Source: Prevotella sp. (GTDB lineage Bacteria > Bacteroidota > Bacteroidia > Bacteroidales > Bacteroidaceae). Taken from it: DNA of 64,000 nucleotides. This document shows, in pieces, positions 7,893-16,731 of the stretch (its first letter is position 1; each line of letters starts with the position of its first letter). The DNA is taken from contig JAFVGN010000044.1 in NCBI GenBank assembly GCA_017474925.1, positions 1-64,000 on the forward strand, given 5' to 3'. A program made the translations under genes and the position numbers. Under the pieces are notes generated by a model. The model saw only the letters and a program-made list of their open reading frames with translations. It was not told where the DNA came from and searched no databases.

Positions 7893-8879
7893 ATGAGATA
7901 CGAGGTTACAATAATTGATGTTAAGGATGCAGACGCTATTGTCATTAACTACCATGATGGTAATCGTTGGTGGACAGCAGTGGTTGATGCCGGAAATGTT
8001 GGTGACTCAAATAGTGTGAAAGCCCATGTAAAACACAAGGAAAATAATAAATACATAATTGATTACGCTTTTTGTACTCATCCTGATAAAGACCATAAAG
8101 GCGGATTCTTTGACCTGCTAACTGATCCACAAGTGGAGATATGTAATTTCTATATTCGTAGACCAGACATCCTTATGCGAAATGATAATAGAAGGTTGCA
8201 GTATAATGTCGGTGAATTAGAAAGAGCTGCCAAGGCGGTATATAATCATCCCACTGATTCGACTCGGAATCTGATAGATGAGGCAAGGCGGTATTCTTTC
8301 CTCGTCGAACCAATTATAGGACAAGATATTGTTGGTATGCCATTGAAAGTAATCGGTCCAAGACAAGATTTCTTTAAAGAAGCATGCTATCAGATGGCAA
8401 TAAACTTTGCTGAAATAGAGGATGAAACAGATGCAGAAAAATATGCTGAAGATGAATTGCCTACAGAGGAAGATGCCAAGAGCGTTATGGATGAACAAAA
8501 GGAAGAGTCTCCGACAAACAAATCAAGCCTAATTTTGTTGTTCCATCCAGGTTCTCGTAACTATCTGTTAGCAGGTGATGCTTGCAGTGCAACACTGAAG
8601 GATGCACTTGAGGACAATCCTCGTATCATTCCTGGATGCATATTGAAAGTACCACATCATGGTAGTAAACACAATTTGACCACCGAAGTAATTAATATGC
8701 TACGGCCATCGAGTGCTGTTATTAGCGCTAAGGGTAGCCAAAAGCACCCTAATAGAGCAGTAGTACATTTCTTAAGTAAATATTGTGACGTCTACTCTAC
8801 TTCTAAGAGTGGAACACTTACATATCAAAGTGAACCAGTTACAAGGCCTGCAACGGCTTTACGAAAAAAACAAGTATAA
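7893..8879 (+). CDS. ComEC-like metallo-beta-lactamase-fold hydrolase
   Basis: 328-residue soluble MBL-fold protein. The metal motif is THPDKDHKGG (H63-x-D65-x-D67-H68), the variant common in the ComEC C-terminal nuclease domain, followed later by LLAGDA and by VPHHGSKHN. No signal peptide or membrane helix is visible. An acidic insert (EDETDAEKYAEDELPTEEDA) sits between the two halves. It is the first gene of a four-gene unit with a membrane protein, a second MBL protein and an E2-E1-JAB fusion. Likely a phosphodiesterase or nuclease, possibly the effector; substrate unknown. Confidence 0.85.
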   Translation: MRYEVTIIDVKDADAIVINYHDGNRWWTAVVDAGNVGDSNSVKAHVKHKENNKYIIDYAFCTHPDKDHKGGFFDLLTDPQVEICNFYIRRPDILMRNDNRRLQYNVGELERAAKAVYNHPTDSTRNLIDEARRYSFLVEPIIGQDIVGMPLKVIGPRQDFFKEACYQMAINFAEIEDETDAEKYAEDELPTEEDAKSVMDEQKEESPTNKSSLILLFHPGSRNYLLAGDACSATLKDALEDNPRIIPGCILKVPHHGSKHNLTTEVINMLRPSSAVISAKGSQKHPNRAVVHFLSKYCDVYSTSKSGTLTYQSEPVTRPATALRKKQV

Positions 8880-8893
8880 ATAAGAAAGTAAAG

Positions 8894-9511
8894 ATGAGTT
8901 TCAAGTATTATGATTCACTGAGCATGTTGATAAGCGGGACGGTCTTATTGCTTGTCATTTCACATGCCATAGACTGGGATATTGCCAAATTCAATACAGT
9001 CGTTGTGTTGGCTATAGCATATGTAACAGGCTATTTGCTCAATGCAGTAAGTGCATTCATGGAACCAGTGTATTATTGGTTTATGGGGGGAAAGCCTTCA
9101 AGTCAACTATTAAAATCTCCCAAATCAAGACTCTGTGGCAAAAAACGACAATATACAGGCTTGGGACGTATACGCTTTTATGAATATGAAAAAGTCGTAA
9201 AATTACTGAAAAACGAAATCAACGATAACCACGCAAACGAAGAAAAAATGTTTGGGAAAGCTATGTCCTATTCAAATGCCAATGAAAAGACTCGTGTTCC
9301 TGATTTCAATGCGCAGTATGCGTTTTCTCGCGTAATGCTAACATTAGTAATTGTGTCGGCAGGTGTTATTTTACCAAAGTATTATGAACTGTGGTGGGTA
9401 TGGATAATCGCTATTGCAGCAATACTATTGGTAGGCCGCCGCTGTAAAGAGATAGGTTATTACTATGCACGAGAAGTACTAATAGAGTATTTAAAAGCAA
9501 AACAACAATAG
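8894..9511 (+). CDS. Four-helix membrane protein of unknown function in the E2-E1-JAB operon
   Basis: 205 residues with about four hydrophobic segments: near 12-26 (ISGTVLLLVISHAI), 34-55 (VVVLAIAYVTGYLLNAVSAF), 145-162 (VMLTLVIVSAGVILP) and 166-184 (WVWIIAIAAILLVG). Between helices 2 and 3 lies a basic, probably cytoplasmic loop of about 90 residues. No known family is recognised. It lies 14 bp after the first MBL gene and 2 bp before the second, so it is surely co-transcribed. Membrane pore or anchor for the MBL proteins are the obvious hypotheses. Confidence 0.7.
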   Translation: MSFKYYDSLSMLISGTVLLLVISHAIDWDIAKFNTVVVLAIAYVTGYLLNAVSAFMEPVYYWFMGGKPSSQLLKSPKSRLCGKKRQYTGLGRIRFYEYEKVVKLLKNEINDNHANEEKMFGKAMSYSNANEKTRVPDFNAQYAFSRVMLTLVIVSAGVILPKYYELWWVWIIAIAAILLVGRRCKEIGYYYAREVLIEYLKAKQQ

Positions 9512-9513
9512 TT

Positions 9514-10650
9514 ATGGAACATATTATCAAGTATTATCCCGTGGGCAATGCTGATTGCACGCTAATAAAATTGGATAACGGTAAGACCATTATAGTAGAT
9601 TGCCAGATATTGGCAGACCTGACTGATGGCCATGGAAAGCAGGTGATGTTTGACGTAAAAGCAGATTTGCTAAGTGAGTTAAAAAAAGATGGATCGGGGC
9701 GTCCTTTTGTAGACCTCTTTATCAGTACACATCCTCATGACGATCATTGTAAAGGATTTGCCGGAAACTTTTATCATGGTGATGTGGCTGATTATGATAA
9801 GGACAAAAACAAGGACGAGATTATTATAGAAGAGTTATGGATTACTCCTCGTGGCTTAAAGAATGACTTGTCTGCACCTGCAGAAGATGTTCGCAAAGAA
9901 GCCAAGCGCCGTAGAAAACTGTACGACGAAGATGCAGACTTTAAAGGATCAAAAGGTAATTATCTAAGGATTATTGGATACGATAAAGATAAAGAGTTCG
10001 ATAGCCGATATTGTTATGTTCCGGGAAAACTTGTCACAAATGTTCATGGGACAAGCCTATCTTGGTTGGAAATTTTCGTTCATGCTCCATTTAAAGAGGA
10101 TGTTGAGACCAGCAAGAAGTATGACGACAAGAATGCAACTTCAGTCGTTGTGCAGTTTGGTTTTAAAATAGACGGTTACACGGGTTACAAGAGCCGCGTG
10201 CTGATGGGAGGTGATGCAGAACACGAAATCTGGCAACACATACTTGACAATAACACAGATGAAGAAAAGCTGAAGTGGAATATCTTCCTTGCTCCTCATC
10301 ATTGCTCTTGGTCTTTCTTCAATGAACCTGATAATAAGAAAGAAATTAAACCGTCTGCGGAGGCCATATTGGACAAGCAGATTGGTAATTATGCTCATAT
10401 TATAGCCTCTTCAAATGAAATAAAGAATGATAATAACAATCCTCCTTGCTACGAAGCTAAACAGCAATATGTAAAAAAGCTGAAGTCTGGTTCATCACAT
10501 TTCCTTAATACCGCTACACACAGTAAAGTGGGTAGTATACCACAGCCTATTGTCTTTAAAATTAACGAAAGCGGAAAGACACTTAGAGAGAATGCTACAG
10601 TAGCGGGAGCATCGTCTGTTTCCAATCCTGCACCACGAGCTGGCAGATGA
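9514..10650 (+). CDS. Second metallo-beta-lactamase-fold hydrolase
   Basis: 378 residues with the full canonical metal motif THPHDDH (HxHxDH) near residue 72, then LMGGDAEHEIW and LAPHHCSW as later metal-binding elements. It opens MEHIIKYYPVGNADCTLIKL, typical of ComEC-like stand-alone MBL proteins. It differs clearly from the first MBL protein, so the pair is not a recent duplication. The C-terminal tail (SVSNPAPRAGR) is low-complexity and does not end in Gly-Gly. Its stop overlaps the next start by 4 bp. Probable nuclease or cyclic-nucleotide/phosphoester hydrolase. Confidence 0.85.
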   Translation: MEHIIKYYPVGNADCTLIKLDNGKTIIVDCQILADLTDGHGKQVMFDVKADLLSELKKDGSGRPFVDLFISTHPHDDHCKGFAGNFYHGDVADYDKDKNKDEIIIEELWITPRGLKNDLSAPAEDVRKEAKRRRKLYDEDADFKGSKGNYLRIIGYDKDKEFDSRYCYVPGKLVTNVHGTSLSWLEIFVHAPFKEDVETSKKYDDKNATSVVVQFGFKIDGYTGYKSRVLMGGDAEHEIWQHILDNNTDEEKLKWNIFLAPHHCSWSFFNEPDNKKEIKPSAEAILDKQIGNYAHIIASSNEIKNDNNNPPCYEAKQQYVKKLKSGSSHFLNTATHSKVGSIPQPIVFKINESGKTLRENATVAGASSVSNPAPRAGR

Positions 10651-12776
10651 TAGATTATAACCATAAAATAAGCAAGGGTTCTTCAATTAGAGGTGAATAC
10701 CTAAAACTATCGAGAGCTAAGGCGATCTATAAGGCCGCCCTGGGACATCCATTTGCAAAGGATATACAATGTTATGTCAATGGGAAGGGTGATGCTGTTA
10801 TCAAAATGCGCTTGACGCATCTTGAAATTCCAGATGAGCCTGTTTTTGACATACATGATGAAGAGGAAATTGCTATTATTTGCCATCCTGAAGACGTCAA
10901 TATACCAGAAGTATATGCGCTAAGAAATGATTTTCCAACAAAGTTACCTCATTCAAATGCAAAGCCATATGCACACCCAGTATCACTGTGTGTATCGGAC
11001 GTGGCATTTGCTGATATTCGGCCGCAATTTAATGCGCATGATTTTCTTAATTCAATAAGACGTTGGTTTAGCTTGAATAGCATAAACAAATTGCATGAGG
11101 CAAACCGCCCATTAGAGTTTTTTTTCGGGTTTCAAGAGGTCTGTTGTATTTTGAATGAACGCTCAGGTGGTAATCCATACATTAAGTACTCCCTAAAGAC
11201 GAAGTATTCTTCTACATTGGAGTTTGTTGAGAAAAATAAAGCTACTCACTATTTGATTGGTATTCCTACAGAAAAAATCCATGCAAGCAATTTTGTCCGG
11301 ATACCCCAAACGATGGGAGACTTGAAAGACGTTCAGTCAACTGATCAATTCTCTTTGACGGACAGCCTCTTGGCAGTTTTAACAAAAAGTATAGCAGGGA
11401 AGGCTACACTTCCGTTAGTTATATCGATCTATATCACTCAGACAAGCAAAGATGATAAAAAGGTTTCACAAGAATTGTTCCTCATCAAGACAAACAGCCT
11501 TCCTAAGGATATAGTACTAAAAAAGAAGGTTCTTACTAAGGATGCGTTTGAAAAATGGTTTTATGAATTGTCTGTAGAAGTGGTACTTTTAGAATTCATG
11601 ACTTCACGTTGTGGAAACGTCATCAATAATGGAATCAAAGACAACTTCAAAAAAGTGAGTGTTGTCGGGACTGGCACACTTGGATCTGCAGTAATCGACC
11701 ATTGGGTGAGACAAGGATGCTCCGAAGAAATCAATTTAATTGATTGTGATATATTGCTTCCGCATAATCTTAGCCGTCATACGCTTGCCACAGACAAGGT
11801 GATGACCTCAAAGGTTCGTTCCATCAAAGACACCTATCATGGCATCTTGTTTCAGAAAATAAATGCCATAGAAGGAAACTTTCTTACGTTGAACCGAAAT
11901 GATAGAGAGCAACTCTATAGGGACACGGAGCTGGTAATGGATTTTAGCACTTCCATAGCTGTTGAAAGGAAACTCGCACAAGAAGGACATACATATCGTA
12001 GGTGCACATCTTTCTTGAATCCTAAAGGTGATGAGATTGTCCTACTGATGGAAGACAAGGATAGGTATTTTCGACTTGACTTGTTGGAGATGGATTATTA
12101 TCGTAATCTGATTGTTGATGAAAAGTTTGCTCTTCATTTGGAACAAACTGAGACTGTCCGTACTAATAGTTTCAGTTGTAGGTCAGAGTCAATGATTCTT
12201 AACTATGAGAATGTACGTGTATTGTCGGCCATCATTTCAAAACAAATCAGAAAGTATTATAGACTGAGGCAAGCATGTTTAAGAATCTGGCACTTTGATG
12301 CAGAAGATGGGACAGTATCAAGTTTGCCGATGACTATAACAAACTGGCGCACCGAAGTATTGAGTGGTATTAGGATTCATATTTCCGATGCCGTAGAAAA
12401 GGAGATACAAACAATGACAGACGCATCGCCAGATAAGGAAACTGGAGGTTGCCTGTTTGGTAGTTATGACCGCGACCATAATACCATTTATGTATATTAT
12501 ATGGTGTCTGCCCCAGAGGACAGTATTCATGGTCCTATATCGTTTGTTCGTGGCTTTAAAGGATTAACAGAGGAATATGAGAGGATAACGAAAGTAACGT
12601 ATCATCAAGTGCGTTATTTGGGTGAGTGGCATTCACATCCCAATATGCCTAATACTCCAAGTGAAACTGATAAAAAACAGTTTGAGGAATTGTGGAAGGA
12701 GCAGCAGTCGCAGGATTTGCCCTTTGTGCAGATGATATATGGTAATAATGGGTTGTTTGTTAGAGCTGCAATGTAA
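10647..12776 (+). CDS. E2-E1(ThiF)-JAB fusion: bacterial ubiquitin-like conjugation/deconjugation protein
   Basis: 709 residues, three modules. (1) N-terminal E2-like region, about 1-180: LPHSNAKPYAHPVSLCV carries candidate catalytic cysteine 115. (2) E1/ThiF adenylation domain, about 330-560: VVGTGTLGS (GTGTLG at 341-346), LIDCDILLPHNLSRH with the ATP-contacting acidic and Asn/Arg residues, and cysteine 453 (RRCTSF) as a candidate E1 cysteine. (3) C-terminal JAB/JAMM isopeptidase: E598 (KETGGCLFG), GEWHSHP (H662, H664), then PSETD (S672, D675), a complete zinc site. Such triple fusions are known from comparative genomics of prokaryotic ubiquitin systems; pairing with two MBL proteins and a membrane protein defines this operon. 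Confidence 0.88.
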   Translation: MIDYNHKISKGSSIRGEYLKLSRAKAIYKAALGHPFAKDIQCYVNGKGDAVIKMRLTHLEIPDEPVFDIHDEEEIAIICHPEDVNIPEVYALRNDFPTKLPHSNAKPYAHPVSLCVSDVAFADIRPQFNAHDFLNSIRRWFSLNSINKLHEANRPLEFFFGFQEVCCILNERSGGNPYIKYSLKTKYSSTLEFVEKNKATHYLIGIPTEKIHASNFVRIPQTMGDLKDVQSTDQFSLTDSLLAVLTKSIAGKATLPLVISIYITQTSKDDKKVSQELFLIKTNSLPKDIVLKKKVLTKDAFEKWFYELSVEVVLLEFMTSRCGNVINNGIKDNFKKVSVVGTGTLGSAVIDHWVRQGCSEEINLIDCDILLPHNLSRHTLATDKVMTSKVRSIKDTYHGILFQKINAIEGNFLTLNRNDREQLYRDTELVMDFSTSIAVERKLAQEGHTYRRCTSFLNPKGDEIVLLMEDKDRYFRLDLLEMDYYRNLIVDEKFALHLEQTETVRTNSFSCRSESMILNYENVRVLSAIISKQIRKYYRLRQACLRIWHFDAEDGTVSSLPMTITNWRTEVLSGIRIHISDAVEKEIQTMTDASPDKETGGCLFGSYDRDHNTIYVYYMVSAPEDSIHGPISFVRGFKGLTEEYERITKVTYHQVRYLGEWHSHPNMPNTPSETDKKQFEELWKEQQSQDLPFVQMIYGNNGLFVRAAM

Positions 12777-12882
12777 TTTTAAGGCTGTCTTTATTAAGCA
12801 AAAACTGTACAAATGCCTCATTTTGACCTAACGAAAGTTAAATCCGTTAAATCTCAACCTATTTAAAACTGCCCTATATCGT

Positions 12883-12936
12883 ATGAAAACACTTTTCTAC
12901 CATTTAAAACGTAATTTGCTGATTATCAATATTTAA
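12883..12936 (+). pseudogene. Remnant start and signal-peptide beginning of a BspA-like gene
   Basis: ATG followed by KTLFYHLKRNLLIINI and a stop: 17 codons that look like the first half of a signal peptide. Five bases later an LRR repeat unit begins in another frame (from 12941, FSGCSSLNSITIPNSV). The likely history is a deletion that removed the rest of the signal peptide and the N-terminal domain of the surface protein encoded next. The rest of 12777-12985 shows nothing else I can support. Confidence 0.4.
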
Positions 12937-12985
12937 TATATTCTCTGGCTGCTCTAGCTTAAATTCCATCACCATCCCCAACAGT

Positions 12986-15124
12986 GTGACATCTATTGGT
13001 ATTTATGCTTTCTCTGGTTGTACAGGGCTGACCACGATTAACATTTCCAATAGCGTGACATCTATTGGTGAAAGGACTTTCGAGGGCTGCATAAGCTTAA
13101 CTTCAATCACCATACCAAACAGTGTGACATCTATTGGTTATAGTGCATTCTCTAGCTGCACAGGCTTAACTTCCATTACCATACCCAACAGTGTGACAAC
13201 TATTGGTAACAATGCTTTCTATGGCTGCACAGGCTTAACATCCATCACCATCCCCAACAGCGTGACCTCCATTGACAATAGCGCTTTCAGAGATTGCACA
13301 GGCTTAACCTCCATCACCATCCCCAATAGCGTACGTGTTATTGGAGAAGGTGTTTTTTCTGGTTGCTCTGGCTTAACATATTTATATTATCAATGTACCC
13401 CAACATCTTTAGGAAACAATGTTTTTAGGGATTGTTCAAATTTGCAAGAAGTGATGTTTGATTGTGAAATAATAAGTTCTGTTGTCAGTGGAATGAATTC
13501 TCTTTCCAAGATAATTTTAACAGATAAAGTGACATCTATTGGTGAAAGGGCTTTCTATGGCTGCACAGGCTTAACTTCAATCAATATTCCTAACAGTGTC
13601 ACAGTTATTGGTTCGAGTGCTTTCTCTGGCTGCACAGGCTTAACTTCAATCAATATTCCTAACAGTGTCACATCTATTGGTGAAAGGGCTTTCTCTGGCT
13701 GCACAGGCTTAACCTCCATCACTTTAGGCAACAGTGTGACTTCTATTAGTGATGGTGCTTTTTATGGTTGCAGTATGTTGACTTCCGTTCATATTTCCGA
13801 TATAGCTTCATGGTGTAATATTGAATTTTTACCCCAAAACCATCCATTTCAATATAGTAATGAAGGACATTTATACCTAAAGGGAGAAGAGATAAAAAAA
13901 TTAATAATCCCGAATAGCGTGACATCTATCGGTAATTATGCTTTCTATAACTGCTCAGGCTTAACATCCGTCACCATTCCAAGTAGCGTGACATCTATTG
14001 GTATTTGTGCTTTCCGAGGATGTAGCGGCATAACATCCATCACCATCCCCAACAGTGTGACTTCTATAGGTCTTTATGCTTTCTATAACTGCTCAGGCTT
14101 AACATCCGTCACCATTCCAAGCAGCGTGACATCTATTGGTAGTTGTGCTTTCCAAGGATGTAGCGGCATAACATCCATCACCATCCCCAACAGTGTGACT
14201 TCTATTGGTTGGAGTGCTTTCTATGGCTGCACAGGCTTAACCTCCATCACTTTAGGCAACAGTGTCACAGTTATTGGTTCGAGTGCTTTCGAGGGCTGCA
14301 CAGGCTTAACTTCAATCAATATTCCTAACAGTGTCACATCTATTGGTAGTAGTGCTTTCACAAAATGTAACGAATTAAAGACTATTTGGATGGGCAATAA
14401 CATACAAAGCATTGGCAGTGGGGCTTTTTCCTATTGTCCGAAGATTGAAGATATTTATTGTTCAACAGTGAGGTACCCCAAAACCGAAAAAGACATCTTC
14501 AAAGAATCGTACCCTGACTATATTACCCTACATGTACCTGCCGAGTCAGTAAAGCAGTATAAGGCTGTAGAGCCATGGAGTAAGTTCCGGGATGTTGTAG
14601 CCCTCACGGATGATGACTATCCTAGTGGTGGAGAAGGTACGGAAACGTGTATTAAACCAACTATCATTTATCAGAACGGTAAGCTGAAATTCAGCAGCGC
14701 TACACAAGGTTCCGAATTTGTTTATGAAATAACGGATAGCGATATCAAGAAGGACTATGGTGCTGAGGTGCAGCTATCTGCCACCTACCATATCAGCGTC
14801 TATGCCACCAAGAATGGGTATCAGAATTCGGATGTAGCAACGGCAACTTTGTGCTGGATAGACCAACAGCCAAGAACTGAGGGCATCACCAATGGCATTG
14901 CTCAGGTTCCTGCCAATGCAGTATTGATCCAGAGCAGCGACGGCATACTTACCATTCAGGGTACTGATGACGGTACACCCATCGCAGTCTACACCCTCAA
15001 CGGCCAACAGGCAGGCTCAGCCATCAGCCAGAACGGCCAGGCTACCATCGGAACCACGTTGCAACCTGGCTCTGTGGCCATCGTAAAGATAGGCCAGAAG
15101 AGTGTAAAGGTGGTTGTGAAATAA
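12986..15124 (+). CDS. BspA-like leucine-rich-repeat surface protein, 5'-truncated
   Basis: A 712-codon frame from a GTG; it is open back to a stop at 12920 and already encodes a repeat there. It holds about 18 LRR_5 units of 23 residues (consensus LTSITIPNSVTSIGSSAF + GCTG), interrupted near residues 125-175 and 270-300. A C-terminal part (about 505-712) has TLHVPAESVKQYKAVEPW and a non-repeat module ending VKVVVK, as in Prevotella/Bacteroides surface proteins. Intact homologues begin with a signal peptide; none is present, so the product is probably not exported. The family binds host proteins or glycans. A terminator follows at 15163. Confidence 0.8.
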   Translation: MTSIGIYAFSGCTGLTTINISNSVTSIGERTFEGCISLTSITIPNSVTSIGYSAFSSCTGLTSITIPNSVTTIGNNAFYGCTGLTSITIPNSVTSIDNSAFRDCTGLTSITIPNSVRVIGEGVFSGCSGLTYLYYQCTPTSLGNNVFRDCSNLQEVMFDCEIISSVVSGMNSLSKIILTDKVTSIGERAFYGCTGLTSINIPNSVTVIGSSAFSGCTGLTSINIPNSVTSIGERAFSGCTGLTSITLGNSVTSISDGAFYGCSMLTSVHISDIASWCNIEFLPQNHPFQYSNEGHLYLKGEEIKKLIIPNSVTSIGNYAFYNCSGLTSVTIPSSVTSIGICAFRGCSGITSITIPNSVTSIGLYAFYNCSGLTSVTIPSSVTSIGSCAFQGCSGITSITIPNSVTSIGWSAFYGCTGLTSITLGNSVTVIGSSAFEGCTGLTSINIPNSVTSIGSSAFTKCNELKTIWMGNNIQSIGSGAFSYCPKIEDIYCSTVRYPKTEKDIFKESYPDYITLHVPAESVKQYKAVEPWSKFRDVVALTDDDYPSGGEGTETCIKPTIIYQNGKLKFSSATQGSEFVYEITDSDIKKDYGAEVQLSATYHISVYATKNGYQNSDVATATLCWIDQQPRTEGITNGIAQVPANAVLIQSSDGILTIQGTDDGTPIAVYTLNGQQAGSAISQNGQATIGTTLQPGSVAIVKIGQKSVKVVVK
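13940..14215 (+). repeat. Near-identical 138-bp tandem duplication inside the LRR array
   Basis: The blocks 13940-14077 and 14078-14215 each hold two LRR units (AFYNCSGLTSVTIPSSV then GCSGITSITIPNSV) and differ at only a few bases. The remaining 69-bp units are more diverged. This points to a recent in-frame expansion of the array. Confidence 0.75.
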
Positions 15125-15131
15125 AACGAAG

Positions 15132-15186
15132 CTGTACTTAGTACAGTTTGTAGTAAAGTGTCGACTCAAGCGAGAGTCCTTTTTTC
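15132..15186 (+). terminator. Terminator region of the BspA-like gene
   Basis: A 6-bp hairpin CTGTAC-TTA-GTACAG (15132-15146) is followed by a second one, GACTC-AAGCGA-GAGTC (15163-15178), then C and six T (15180-15185). The second, with its T-run, is the probable rho-independent terminator. Confidence 0.65.
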
Positions 15187-15276
15187 ATAAAATTTACAAG
15201 TTATTTTTCTTACCCAGCCCCATGAGAATGTCACTGGGTTTTTCATAAAGTTCAAAAAAATAGTAAAAAGAAAAAA

Positions 15277-16725
15277 ATGACAGAGTTTACCGTAACAGGT
15301 ATCAGATATCAGATGGGCGAGCATCTAAACTTCGAAGAGAAGCATGTAGCCGCAACAAAGTTTGTTGATTCACTTAGGATAGGGCAAGAGGTTATGTTGG
15401 TGTTTGAACCAGATAACCCAGTCTCGCCTAATAAGGCTATTGCCGTCTATATAAATTATGAACGTATCGGCTACATTGCTGATGAACAATGCGACTTGGT
15501 GCATCCTCTGCTTAACGAACAGCATCGTGGGAAGGGTACGATTGTTCGCAAAGACAGGCATGTGACTTTTTTCATCACAATACCTGGCGCATCGGAAAAT
15601 CAAAAGGTGATAAGACCTCGTGAGCGAGTACTGCCTGAAAGTCCGCTTGGCGATAGCTTTAGAATGCCCTTTACAAAGAGTGAGAATGCTCTGCAGCTTA
15701 TTGCGGGTACATTATTGGAAATGGAAGTAAACAAGGATAACCTTCCTGAAATCATGCAACTCACTAAGCTCTATGTACCTTTAGTAAAGATCTCCATCTG
15801 CTATGAAGACAACTTGTGGCGCAGCTTGATATTACGGAAACTGGAGCATTTGATTGATGACAGACAGCTGCTGGGTATGAGTGATGATAACACAAAAGTG
15901 ATGGAAGTGTATTGTAAGCAGGTGCGTGATGCTGTTGGTGATATGCACCGTACGGATGAGCATTGGCCAGAACGAGTGTTTATTAATCATCTTGATACAT
16001 TAAAGGAAGATAAAAGCGTCAATAGTCACCTTTACAAAAAATACTGCGCGACCTTTCTTGACGACAAGATTTTTGCAGAGGCAGATAAAGACAAGATAGC
16101 TTCAGAATATGATAGGCTCTGCGGTTGGTTGAGAGATTTGAAATGGAGTGAGCTGAAAAATCCAAAGAAGCTTCAGGAAATGGGCTTCCGCGTAAACTAC
16201 TTGGGATTGTCACGTCTGGAACTCTATGACCTTTATAGTGTGTTGCTGTTGATAGAGAAATTGGAAACTTTTTTGATGGAGAATGGCAATGCCCAAGAAG
16301 AAGGTGTCATAGTATCAAAGTCATTAGAAAACCATGTCCTAAAGAAAAACCATCATGGCAAGCCTATTGATTTCCAGGCATTGCATAAGTGCTTAGAAAC
16401 TTCTTTTGTTGCTGAAATCAAGTATGGCTACGAGTGGTTGTCGTTGTGGCGGATGCTCTACGACCTGAATCTTCTTGAAGATACCACGCTCACAGCGTGT
16501 GCAGTTCAAATGAATAAGTGGTATCCCAATGCGAAGAAACCTTGTTGTGCAGACAGTATGGGTGACTACTATAACCCTTATTTGGGCACGACAACCTTTG
16601 CGCTATGGGACGAAGCAGAATTCAAGAGGCATAAAACTAGCAAGCAGAGTATAACAGGTTATCGGCGCTTATATAATGATTGTGAGGCAATAAAGGAAGC
16701 GTTGAAGTCGTTGTTTAAACAATAG
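15277..16725 (+). CDS. HIRAN-domain-like protein of unknown function
   Basis: 482 residues, soluble. The N-terminal ~110 residues resemble a HIRAN domain: FTVTGIRYQ, then GQEVMLVFEPDNPVSPNKAI and ERIGYI, the pattern of DNA-end or replication-associated HIRAN modules. The remaining ~370 residues are helical and unrecognised, without obvious catalytic motifs. It lies alone between the surface-protein gene and a DinD/RhuM remnant, 6 bp before the latter. A role in DNA transactions is suggested only by the HIRAN resemblance. Confidence 0.6.
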   Translation: MTEFTVTGIRYQMGEHLNFEEKHVAATKFVDSLRIGQEVMLVFEPDNPVSPNKAIAVYINYERIGYIADEQCDLVHPLLNEQHRGKGTIVRKDRHVTFFITIPGASENQKVIRPRERVLPESPLGDSFRMPFTKSENALQLIAGTLLEMEVNKDNLPEIMQLTKLYVPLVKISICYEDNLWRSLILRKLEHLIDDRQLLGMSDDNTKVMEVYCKQVRDAVGDMHRTDEHWPERVFINHLDTLKEDKSVNSHLYKKYCATFLDDKIFAEADKDKIASEYDRLCGWLRDLKWSELKNPKKLQEMGFRVNYLGLSRLELYDLYSVLLLIEKLETFLMENGNAQEEGVIVSKSLENHVLKKNHHGKPIDFQALHKCLETSFVAEIKYGYEWLSLWRMLYDLNLLEDTTLTACAVQMNKWYPNAKKPCCADSMGDYYNPYLGTTTFALWDEAEFKRHKTSKQSITGYRRLYNDCEAIKEALKSLFKQ

Positions 16726-16731
16726 AAGAAT

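Noticed and set aside
10647..12776. CBASS type II
   Set aside because: E2, E1 and JAB are present but no CD-NTase or CBASS effector gene is adjacent, and the JAB is fused rather than separate.
12986..14460. Regular repeats considered as CRISPR or tandem satellite
   Set aside because: The 69-bp units are in frame, code for LRR_5 repeats and have no unique spacers.
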